From NCBI GenBank assembly GCA_030671915.1, contig DAOVHN010000194.1, forward strand, positions 1 to 5,603: DNA of 5,603 nucleotides, in the 5' to 3' direction. This DNA is from Pseudomonadota bacterium (GTDB taxonomy: Bacteria; Pseudomonadota; Alphaproteobacteria; UBA8366; JADFVY01). The position numbers were made by a program, and so were the translations under genes. The notes beneath the pieces were generated by a model. It was not told the DNA's origin. It ran no database searches and saw nothing but the letters and a program-made list of their open reading frames with translations. This document shows, piece after piece, positions 1 through 5,487 of this stretch; the first letter of the stretch is position 1, and every line of letters begins with the position of its first letter.

Positions 1-141
1 CAACACGCCCAGGCTATTGCTGTCACTCTTGATGGTATCGCGGCGCAGATCAAGGTCGTCGAACTGCCTGGTTTGAAGGCAAGCCAAGTGCGCAATAATG
101 GAATCAGTATTGTCAGGCGCGGGAATCAATATTGCCTGTGA
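1..141 (+). CDS. 3' end of a reading frame, possibly a decayed Toprim/primase-like tail
   Basis: Frame 1 is open from the left edge to a TGA at 139-141, giving 46 residues of a protein whose start lies outside the window. The segment AVTLDGIAAQIKVVELPGL resembles the end of the Toprim domain in plasmid/phage-type primase or DUF3987-like helicase proteins, where a similar 'VxxLPGLPxKGDVSDW' stretch is common. After LPGL the resemblance stops: the remaining residues (KASQVRNNG...) do not match that motif. This suggests either truncation with a replaced tail or a chance likeness. The minus strand is also open across the same bases without an ATG, so even the coding strand is not certain. The identification comes from memory of the family, not from a search. 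Confidence 0.35.
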   Translation, partial: QHAQAIAVTLDGIAAQIKVVELPGLKASQVRNNGISIVRRGNQYCL

Positions 142-203
142 GGCTGGCTGGACGAATCATTGTTGCGCTAGCCGGACCTGAAAATAGTTTTTCAACAGCC
201 TCA
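139..203. repeat. Short inverted repeat after the first ORF
   Basis: TGAGGCTG (139-146) is the reverse complement of CAGCCTCA (196-203). Between them lies a second small dyad, TGAAAA (179-184) with TTTTCA (189-194). The segment TTTTTCAACAGCCT resembles the outer ends of several insertion sequences, so this may be a relic IS terminus. The loop is too long and the layout too loose for a confident terminator call. Confidence 0.3.
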
Positions 204-283
204 GCCACCAACAGACTCTTTTGATTGACCGACCAAGTCGCTTTTCAGCTCTCGTGACTCTCGAAAGATTCATACCTTACAAG

Positions 284-300
284 ACGAACTTCGTTATAAT
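284..300 (+). promoter_or_regulatory. Putative promoter -10 box with adjacent palindrome, upstream of the DUF420-like gene
   Basis: A consensus -10 hexamer TATAAT sits at 295-300, about 40 nt before the start codon at 340. Directly upstream is a perfect 11-bp palindrome ACGAA-C-TTCGT (284-294). It could be a protein-binding site overlapping the promoter spacer, or chance. I find no good -35 hexamer at 16-18 bp spacing, so an activator or an alternative sigma factor is possible. Confidence 0.35.
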
Positions 301-339
301 TTCCATACAGCCTCGTCCGCCGCATGTGCAGGAGTTAGG

Positions 340-759
340 ATGGCAGCGATGTCGACGTTCCTGATCGTTTCAACAGCTTGGGCGGTTATTGCACTGGTGC
401 TGCTCATCGTGGCCTGGTGGCTGGCCCGTGTCGGCAGAATCGTACTGCACAGGAATATCATGATCCTGCTGACCGTTGGCGCCTGGATCTTCGTCCTCAA
501 CTACATATTCGCGCAGCGGTATGGCGGGGAACTCGGGCCATTCCCGAGCGAGTACGTTCCTTGGATGGCATTGCACGGGTCTTTGGGGCTGGTTCCGCTC
601 ATCGGCGCGACCTGTCTGGTTGCTGGCAGATTGATGCCGGGTCGGAACAAGTTCAGCACCCATTTCAATCGGCACCACAAAGCATATGGCCGCACGTTCA
701 TTGTGGTTTGGTTCTTTACCCATCTTGGCGGCATTTTCAATGCAATCTTTCTGCGCTGA
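340..759 (+). CDS. DUF420-like four-helix inner-membrane protein
   Basis: This encodes a 139-residue hydrophobic protein with four predicted transmembrane helices at about residues 5-29, 38-58, 77-97 and 117-138. The layout fits DUF420 (YozB-like) membrane proteins: an 'HR' before helix 2 (H37-R38), a histidine at the start of helix 3 (H79), and a histidine-rich loop 'HFNRHHKAYGR' (108-118) leading into a tryptophan-containing last helix with H128. Several DUF420 proteins are encoded near cytochrome oxidase or SCO-type genes, and the conserved histidines suggest metal or heme association, but the function is not established. ATG 340 is preferred because AGGAG (330-334) lies 5 nt upstream; the in-frame ATG at 349 is spaced too far from it. 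No respiratory genes are visible nearby. It sits alone between mobile-element remnants. The family assignment is from pattern resemblance and is moderately sure; that it is a real membrane-protein gene is more certain. Confidence 0.75.
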   Translation: MAAMSTFLIVSTAWAVIALVLLIVAWWLARVGRIVLHRNIMILLTVGAWIFVLNYIFAQRYGGELGPFPSEYVPWMALHGSLGLVPLIGATCLVAGRLMPGRNKFSTHFNRHHKAYGRTFIVVWFFTHLGGIFNAIFLR

Positions 760-904
760 TGAGCGTGGCTTCCGGCGTGTCGGTGAAGATTTGGCATCTG
801 GCCCATTTCGATCGTCCGAAAGGATCGCTCTGAGTGGGAGGCCGAAAAGCCGCTTCGGGTCACGAACGGACTCATTCGGTATGCGGCCGACAAGTCTGCT
901 CTCA

Positions 905-1041
905 AGAGTGAAGCTGACGTGATCGGCCGAAAAGCGGACCCCAATTCCAAATGTCCGGTTAGCGCCGTTAAGCGGTCATGCCTAAACGCACGCCGGAACT
1001 GCCGCTGTTAGCCAATCCCGGACATTCCAACGCTTCACTCT
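905..1041. repeat. Nested inverted repeats
   Basis: The outer arms AGAGTGAAGC (905-914) and GCTTCACTCT (1032-1041) are perfect 10-bp reverse complements. Inside them AATGTCCGG (950-958) and CCGGACATT (1018-1026) form a second perfect 9-bp pair. The spacing between outer and inner arms is unequal (35 versus 5 nt), so this is not one simple hairpin. It may be a relic of a small palindromic intergenic repeat or of a miniature transposable element. Confidence 0.5.
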
Positions 1042-1063
1042 GAGTTTCGCCTTTGATGGCCAT
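968..1063 (-). CDS. Possible 31-residue small ORF or truncated gene start
   Basis: On the minus strand an ATG at 1063-1061 is preceded by AAGGAG with a 9-nt gap, a good ribosome binding site. It opens a 31-codon frame beginning MAIKGETQSEALECPG and ending in TAA at 970-968. The second half runs through the inverted-repeat arm at 1018-1026. The original coding sequence may therefore have been cut off by repeat DNA, leaving only the 5' end of a former gene. I do not recognise the product. It could equally be a chance ORF behind a chance Shine-Dalgarno sequence. Confidence 0.25.
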   Translation of the reverse strand: MAIKGETQSEALECPGLANSGSSGVRLGMTA

Positions 1064-1172
1064 GGTAGCAGTCTCCTTCATCAGAGGTTGTAGCATGGCC
1101 GCTTACACAGTTAATCGGATAGGTCCGCTTGCCGCCCTGACGGGGCGGTTTGGGGCGGGTACTCATTTCATG

Positions 1173-1290
1173 CTCTTTCCATGTCTCTCGGCTACTCTTC
1201 CCACACCTTTTCCCTACCCCTCGCATACCCCTCGCATACATCTTTCCCGCCCCTTTTTTCCTCCCGGGGCGAATCCTCCCCCCGGACACC
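1173..1290. repeat. Pyrimidine-rich tract with an 11-bp tandem duplication
   Basis: The plus strand is strongly biased to C and T over roughly 120 bp, with runs such as CCCCTTTTTTCCTCCC and CCTCCCCCC. Within it the 11-mer ACCCCTCGCAT occurs twice in direct tandem (1216-1226 and 1227-1237). On the minus strand the same tract is purine-rich with several G-runs, which could allow triplex or G-quadruplex structure. No gene explains the bias. Confidence 0.5.
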
Positions 1291-1366
1291 CTGACGCCGC
1301 GCTCCACGGCCCCGCGCGCCACCGGCCGGAACTACACAAATCTACCTGACATGGCATCGTTCCTCC

Positions 1367-1933
1367 GGCCATCAGTTCACGCCACTCGGCCAGGGCGGCA
1401 GAGCGATTCTCCTTGAAGATGTTGCGGCGGTTTAAGTGGCGCTCCGGGTTGAAGCGATTATGAATAGAGGCGTGGGCGGCGGCAAACTTCTGTTAGGTCT
1501 TCGCGTCCCTGATCTTCGCCATCGCTCCCTCTCGTCGTCGAAAGGGCTGATCCGAATTCTCGGCCCTGTTGCTGAGCCATCGGCCACATTCCTGACGATC
1601 CAGGATTCCAATGATATTCATCGCCGCGCCGCAAGAGCAAAGCAGGTCGGTCACAATCGACATCGGCAGGCCATAGCCCTTCATCGTACGCTTCAAAAAC
1701 TTGAGTGCAACTTTGCGATCCCGGCGCTTGGGGGCAAAGACCTCAAAGACCTGGCCTTCGTGATCCACGGCGCGCCAGAGGTATTGCATCTCGCGGTTGA
1801 TCCTGACGAACACCTCGTCCAGAGGTGCCAACGCCAGAGCGAATAGCATCAATGCTGCTGAACTGGACGCTTACGGATCCCGGCTGCGAACATTGGGCCG
1901 AACCGGTTCCACCAGAACCTCTCTTACAGCCTC
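1367..1933 (-). pseudogene. IS6-family transposase remnant, multiply disrupted
   Basis: This is a decayed DDE transposase of the IS6 family (IS6100-like branch). Read on the minus strand in pieces, it gives EAVR, FWWNRFGPMFAAGIRKR, WRWHL, DEVFVRINREMQYLWRAVDHEG, VTD...NRAENS.QPFRRRE and then KFAAAHASIHNRFNPERHL...AALAEWREL, all hallmark segments in order. The catalytic residues remain: Asp at 1819-1817, Asp at 1648-1646 and Glu at 1561-1559. Disruptions are a probable 4-nt insertion at 1921-1918, an in-frame TGA at 1851-1849, a CT duplication at 1824-1821 that shifts frame between WHL and DEV, and a TAA at 1495-1493 where Leu is expected in 'KTLQKFA'. About the first 50-70 residues are missing, and no normal stop follows the last conserved residues. 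I see no terminal inverted repeats. It cannot make an active transposase as read. It ends close to the 3' end of dgoA. Confidence 0.88.
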
Positions 1934-1987
1934 AAGACGAATTACCCTGACAATGCTTGGCTACCTTATGGTCCCGCCGACAGCGCT

Positions 1988-2659
1988 TTAACTTGTGACA
2001 ACCCGGCTGCTTGATGCCCGCTCCAGCACCCTCCGCATGGCGGCAACAAGTGCCCGCGCGTCGGCTTCTACCTGTTCAGGGTTCTTGCCTGGCTTATAGA
2101 GGGCGCTGCCGACGCCGACGCCGGAAACACCAGCCTCCCAGTAGTCGGCCAGATTGCCGGCATCGACGCCGCCGGTCGGAATGATTTTCGTATCGGGCGG
2201 CAGAACCGCCATCAGGGCCTTGACGATCTTCGGGCCTATCAACTCGCCGGGGAACAGTTTCAGTGCGCTCGCGCCGTTGGCCAGCGCGGCGAAGGCCTCG
2301 GTCGGCGTCATCACGCCGGGGACGACGGGCAGTCCCTCCTGCACCGCGGCGCGAATGACCGACGGGTCCGAATGGGGCATCACGATCAGGCGCCCTCCCG
2401 CGGCCTTTACCCGGGTGACCTGGTCCGGCGTCAGCACCGTGCCCGCGCCGACCAGCGCACGCTCGCCGACCGCCCCGGCGATGGCCTCGATGCTCTTGTA
2501 AGGTTCGGGCGAATTCAACGGCACCTCGACGATGGTGATGCCCTCGTCAACGAGTCGCCGTGCGATCTCAACCGCATCCTCCGGCCCCACGCCACGCAGG
2601 ATCGCCACCAGCGGCATCGCCTCCAGCGCTTCGTCGAGGGTCGGCATTCTTTCAGCCAT
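1988..2659 (-). CDS. dgoA: 2-dehydro-3-deoxy-6-phosphogalactonate aldolase
   Basis: This class I (Schiff-base) aldolase cleaves 2-keto-3-deoxy-6-phosphogalactonate to pyruvate and D-glyceraldehyde 3-phosphate in the cytoplasm, the last step of the De Ley-Doudoroff pathway. The 223-residue protein is a KDPG/KDPGal aldolase TIM barrel: LVAILRG (17-23), VEVPLNSP with general-base Glu45 (44-51), GAGTVLTP (71-78), PGVMTPTEA (114-122), ALKLFP with the Schiff-base Lys134 (132-137) and GVGVGSALY (180-188). The PLNSP signature, with Asn49 where KDPG aldolase (Eda) carries Arg, points to the galactonate-type DgoA rather than Eda. The ATG overlaps the end of dgoK by 8 nt, indicating translational coupling. 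It is somewhat longer than E. coli DgoA, with an extra ~15-residue tail ending SSSRVVTS. No clear terminator follows; IS6 debris begins within about 55 bp. Confidence 0.93.
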   Translation of the reverse strand: MAERMPTLDEALEAMPLVAILRGVGPEDAVEIARRLVDEGITIVEVPLNSPEPYKSIEAIAGAVGERALVGAGTVLTPDQVTRVKAAGGRLIVMPHSDPSVIRAAVQEGLPVVPGVMTPTEAFAALANGASALKLFPGELIGPKIVKALMAVLPPDTKIIPTGGVDAGNLADYWEAGVSGVGVGSALYKPGKNPEQVEADARALVAAMRRVLERASSSRVVTS

Positions 2660-3566
2660 TTTTCATAGCCTCCCGGATATGAGTGAGCCCGTGCAGTGTA
2701 GAGATCGCCACCGGTATCGATACCGTCGCTGTCTCCAGAGATGTGATTATGGAGGAATACAGGTCGGTTATATCCGGCCGCCCGATCAGCGTCACCTGCC
2801 CGGCCGGCCTGGCGATCGGCAGCATGGCGCGAGCCTCATGGCCGATCAGGATGCCGGAGAGATAGGAGCGCAGTCCCGAAGGCGCAAATTCGCCGAACAG
2901 TCCCTCTGCGCGAACCGCGAACAGATGGTTCAACAAGCCGCCTGGCATTTCCGAGAGCATAAATCCCTGCTGGAATGCGTCCATATCGTCCAGGCTTCCG
3001 CCTTCCATCAGGCGGCCGAGGATGCTGTGCTCGGACATCACCGACCAGACCTCGCCGGTCATTGCGGTGGCGAACCAGACCACCCGCCCCTCCTCGACCG
3101 CGGCCCATTTCGAATGGGTGCCGGGCAGGCAGAAGACCTGCCGGCCCTCTTCACCCTCTGCCAGCGAGCCGAAGATCTGCACTTCCTCGCCGCGCATCAC
3201 GTCGTGACGGCCGTCCGGCGCCTCGTAGCAAATGCCGGGCACGATATGGATCCCGTCCTCGCCCGGCACCGGCATCACGGCCCGGGCCAGCTCGTCGATG
3301 CCGGTGGGGCAGGAGGCGTAGGGAGCTTCCGCCCAGCCCTGCTTGCTGCCGACCATGCCGGACATCAGAACCGGCACACCCGGATGCGCCACGCGCCACG
3401 CGCCGACCTGCTCGTCCAGCGCCGCCGGGAACCCGCCGGGCTCCACCTGCATGATGCCGCGCGGCGCTTCGCGCCGGTCCAGGACCGCGCCGCCGCCGCC
3501 AGCCACCAGCCAGGCGCGGAAGTTGGTGGTTCCCCAGTCGATCAGGATAGAGGCGGGTTCGCTCAT
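2652..3566 (-). CDS. dgoK: 2-dehydro-3-deoxygalactonokinase
   Basis: This cytoplasmic sugar-acid kinase phosphorylates 2-keto-3-deoxy-galactonate at C6 with ATP, making the substrate of the next gene product, DgoA. The 304-residue protein has the usual DGOK-family length and motifs: an N-terminal phosphate-binding strand IDWGTTNFRAWL (9-20), SGMVGSKQGW (69-78), DVMRGEEVQ (122-130), the LPGTHSKW loop (147-154), MTGEVW (169-174) and LSGILIGHEA (236-245). The start is supported by AGGGA placed 5 nt before the ATG. The gene begins 14 nt after the denD-like stop and overlaps dgoA by 8 nt (ATGGCTGA shared), so the two are almost certainly co-translated. All recognisable motifs are intact. The family does not by itself distinguish close stereoisomers of the substrate, and the DenD-like neighbour leaves some doubt about the physiological one. 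Confidence 0.94.
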   Translation of the reverse strand: MSEPASILIDWGTTNFRAWLVAGGGGAVLDRREAPRGIMQVEPGGFPAALDEQVGAWRVAHPGVPVLMSGMVGSKQGWAEAPYASCPTGIDELARAVMPVPGEDGIHIVPGICYEAPDGRHDVMRGEEVQIFGSLAEGEEGRQVFCLPGTHSKWAAVEEGRVVWFATAMTGEVWSVMSEHSILGRLMEGGSLDDMDAFQQGFMLSEMPGGLLNHLFAVRAEGLFGEFAPSGLRSYLSGILIGHEARAMLPIARPAGQVTLIGRPDITDLYSSIITSLETATVSIPVAISTLHGLTHIREAMKNG

Positions 3567-3580
3567 CGTTCCCTGCTTGC

Positions 3581-4576
3581 TCAGCGTGGCGGCATGAAAT
3601 CGTCTATATAGTCCTGGATTACCCGGTCCAGGCTCTCATCGTTCGACAGGCCCAGCGCCTCGGCGCGCGGCGCCTCGCTATGGGTGGCCCAGCCGGCGAC
3701 GATCGCCTCGATCACCGGGTCGGGCTTGACCGTACCCGGCCCCAACTGGATATTATTGGCCGCGGCGACGCGCTTCACGCCCTCAATCATTTCCGCGACG
3801 GTGTAGGTGCGGCTGGGCAAGACTACAGCCCGGTCGCCGCCGATGGACTCGCCGTCGGCCTCATGCAGCCTGATAAACCCCTCGACCGCGTTTCGGTAAC
3901 CCAGCAGGGCCATCTGCACATCGGCCTTGACCGGCAGGATGCATTCCTCGCCGGCCAGAGGCTCGCGGATCACCCCGCTGGCGAAGCTGGAGGCCGCCGC
4001 GTTCGGCTTGCCGGGCCGGATGAAGATCGTCGGCAGGCGAACCGAACGGCCGTCGAAGAAGCCCTTGCGCGAATAGTCGTTGATCATCAGTTCGCCGATG
4101 GTCTTGGTCATGCCGTAGGTGGTCTGCGGGGTCTGTTTGGTCGTGTCGCCCACCGTTTTCGGCATGGCGCTGCCGCCGAACACGGCCACCGAGCTGGCGA
4201 ACACCACGCGGGGCAGCCCCTTGCGGGCGCGCGCCGCCTCGAAGACATGACGCCCGCCATCCAGGTTCACGCGCATGGCAAGGTCGAAGTCCTTCTCGCC
4301 CCCGCCCGAGACCACCGAGGCCAGATGGAAGACCGAGATATCGTCGCGATCGACCAGCCCGAACACCGTGTCGCGATCCGATATGTCGCCGGCCTGCATG
4401 GTGACCCGCTCGTCCAGCCCCTCGGGCAACTGATCGGGAACGACCTGGTCGAACAGCAGGATGCTGTCGACCTCTTCCGGCCGGCCGGACGGGCCGGTCA
4501 GCGTGCCGCGTTTGACGATTGCGCGCGCAAGATTCAATCCGATGAAACCGGCTCCGCCGGTAATGACGACTTTCAT
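3581..4576 (-). CDS. denD: DenD-like NAD-dependent sugar-acid dehydrogenase (D-erythronate dehydrogenase family)
   Basis: This is a 331-residue extended SDR (epimerase/dehydratase fold) oxidoreductase. It shows the dinucleotide motif GGAGFIG (7-13), an acidic residue Asp43 after the second strand, as expected for NAD, an SS pair at 128-129, and the catalytic YGMTK (Tyr154, Lys158). The stretch NDYSRKGFFDGRSVRLPT followed by RPGKPNAAASSFASG.IREPL (about 166-207) is characteristic of the DenD branch, which oxidises D-erythronate at C2. ATG 4576 is chosen because it starts directly on the Rossmann motif MKVVITGG and has AGGA about 9 nt upstream; the frame runs 74 codons further up, but only in the shadow of the preceding gene. 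It begins 17 nt after the SDR gene. The usual DenD partners (OtnK/DUF1537 kinase, OtnI) are not in the window; it is followed instead by dgoK-dgoA, so the true substrate may be a related sugar acid. The symbol denotes family membership. Confidence 0.82.
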   Translation of the reverse strand: MKVVITGGAGFIGLNLARAIVKRGTLTGPSGRPEEVDSILLFDQVVPDQLPEGLDERVTMQAGDISDRDTVFGLVDRDDISVFHLASVVSGGGEKDFDLAMRVNLDGGRHVFEAARARKGLPRVVFASSVAVFGGSAMPKTVGDTTKQTPQTTYGMTKTIGELMINDYSRKGFFDGRSVRLPTIFIRPGKPNAAASSFASGVIREPLAGEECILPVKADVQMALLGYRNAVEGFIRLHEADGESIGGDRAVVLPSRTYTVAEMIEGVKRVAAANNIQLGPGTVKPDPVIEAIVAGWATHSEAPRAEALGLSNDESLDRVIQDYIDDFMPPR

Positions 4577-4593
4577 GAACGAATATCCTGGTA

Positions 4594-5346
4594 TCAGTAA
4601 GTGGCGCGGCCGCCCGACAGGTCGAACACGGCGCCGGTGGTGAATGAATTGTCTTCCGACGCCAGCCAGGCGACCATGGCGGCCGCTTCCTCGGCCAGCA
4701 GGAATCGCCCGCGCGGAATCTTGGACAGCATATAGTCGATATGCTCCTGGGTAATCTGGTCGAAGATGCGGGTCTTCACCGCCGCCGGCGTGATGCAATT
4801 GACCGCAATATCATGGCTGGCCAGTTCCTTGCCCAGCGACTTGGTCAGCGCGATGACCCCGGCCTTGGCGGCGCTGTAATGCGCGGCGTTTGGGTTGCCT
4901 TCCTTGCCCGCGATCGAGGCGACATTCACGATGCGCCCGTAATTGCGCTCGATCATACCCGGCACTACGGCGCGGCAACAGTAGAACACCCCGTTAAGAT
5001 CGATATCGATCACCTGGCGCCAGTCGTCCGGCGGGCACTCCCAGACCTTGCCGATCGCACCCGCGATACCGGCGTTGGCGACCAGGATATCGATCGGCGC
5101 CAGCGCCTTTTCGGTCTCCCGCACGGCCTGCTCGATGGTCGGCAAATCGGTTACATCGACCGCGACAGCATGTGTTTTGCCGCGGCTGGAAAGTTCGCCG
5201 GCCGTCTGTTCCACAAGTTCCCTGTCACGGTCCCACAGGCATACGGCCGCTCCCGAATCCAGGAAACGCTCGGCGATGGCGCGGCCGATACCCTGCGCCC
5301 CACCGGTTACGACGGCCGTGCGGCCCGTCAGGTCGATCTGGTTCAT
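4594..5346 (-). CDS. Classical SDR NAD(P)-dependent sugar/sugar-acid dehydrogenase
   Basis: A 250-residue classical short-chain dehydrogenase. Visible motifs are TGGAQGIG (14-21, cofactor glycine motif), Asp39 in CLWDRD, which favours NAD over NADP, NAG (91-93), catalytic Asn118 in DLNGV, Ser144 in NVASIAG, and Tyr157 with Lys161 in YSAAK. The C-terminus is FDLSGGRATY. ATG 5346 is preferred over the upstream in-frame ATG at 5391 because it has a strong GGGAGG 4 nt upstream and yields the normal N-terminus (MNQIDLTGRTAVVTGG). It is the first gene of the operon. From the context it probably oxidises a sugar or a sugar-acid intermediate feeding DgoK/DgoA, for example an aldose 1-dehydrogenase or a keto-deoxy sugar-acid dehydrogenase. 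Sequence alone does not settle the substrate; FabG-like annotation would be generic and probably wrong in function. Confidence 0.9.
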   Translation of the reverse strand: MNQIDLTGRTAVVTGGAQGIGRAIAERFLDSGAAVCLWDRDRELVEQTAGELSSRGKTHAVAVDVTDLPTIEQAVRETEKALAPIDILVANAGIAGAIGKVWECPPDDWRQVIDIDLNGVFYCCRAVVPGMIERNYGRIVNVASIAGKEGNPNAAHYSAAKAGVIALTKSLGKELASHDIAVNCITPAAVKTRIFDQITQEHIDYMLSKIPRGRFLLAEEAAAMVAWLASEDNSFTTGAVFDLSGGRATY

Positions 5347-5487
5347 TGGTCCTCCCAGTTCGGCAAATGCATTGGTTGGCTTGACGTGCATGTCGGTAAA
5401 AGAGTTATCATCATATAATCGGACTATTCAAGCGCCCACGCAAACGCATAAAAAATCAGGGAATGAATTTACCGGAGAGAAGCCAAT
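5347..5487. promoter_or_regulatory. Divergent control region between the operon and the class II aldolase gene
   Basis: This 141-bp AT-richer interval lies between divergent genes. On the plus strand a perfect -10 box TATAAT is at 5414-5419, about 68 nt before the aldolase ATG; I see no matching -35. The dyad TTAT-N6-ATAA (5405-5418) overlaps it and could be an operator for a repressor that controls both directions. On the minus strand TTGAAT (5431-5426) and TAACTC (5407-5402), 18 bp apart, are a weak promoter candidate for the operon. Confidence 0.4.

Larger units (their letters stand above)
760..1366. other. Gene-poor intergenic stretch with repeats
   Basis: About 600 bp hold no convincing protein gene. 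ORFs here are short, on both strands, and have compositions typical of chance reading. The stretch contains two similar GGCCGAAAAGC words (near 840 and 924), nested inverted repeats (905-1041), one tiny ORF with a good ribosome binding site (1063-968, minus strand), a GC-rich hairpin CCGCCC/GGGCGG (1132-1137/1143-1148) followed by only three T's, and a pyrimidine-rich tract. The mix suggests accumulated debris from mobile DNA next to the IS6 remnant. Confidence 0.6.

Noticed and set aside
1132..1151. GC-rich hairpin as an intrinsic terminator
   Set aside because: The stem CCGCCC/GGGCGG is followed by only three T's, and no gene ends just before it.
1035..1322. Minus-strand 95-codon ORF, including an inner start at 1166 (MSTRPKPPRQ...)
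   Set aside because: Low-complexity Arg/Gly content comes from the purine-rich strand; no motif and no well-placed Shine-Dalgarno, so not called as a gene.
1053..1416. Overlapping plus-strand ORFs in the pyrimidine-rich region
   Set aside because: They are proline/histidine/arginine-rich chance translations of a C/T-biased tract, without ribosome binding sites or family resemblance.
2532..3611. Long plus-strand ORF (359 codons) opposite dgoK and dgoA
   Set aside because: It is the shadow of GC-rich coding DNA on the other strand; its translation is rich in Arg, His and Ala with no motifs, while the minus strand encodes two recognisable enzymes.
3680..4600. Plus-strand ORF (306 codons) opposite the denD-like gene
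   Set aside because: Its composition is that of an antisense shadow, with no domain; the minus-strand gene has clear motifs end to end.
4577..4798. Upstream 74-codon extension of the denD-like frame (start at 4798)
   Set aside because: It lies wholly antisense-free but out of frame inside the SDR coding sequence, has no protein-like character, and the Rossmann motif begins exactly at ATG 4576.
5347..5391. Upstream start for the SDR at 5391
   Set aside because: It adds 15 residues outside the normal SDR N-terminus and has no ribosome binding site, whereas GGGAGG sits 4 nt before ATG 5346.
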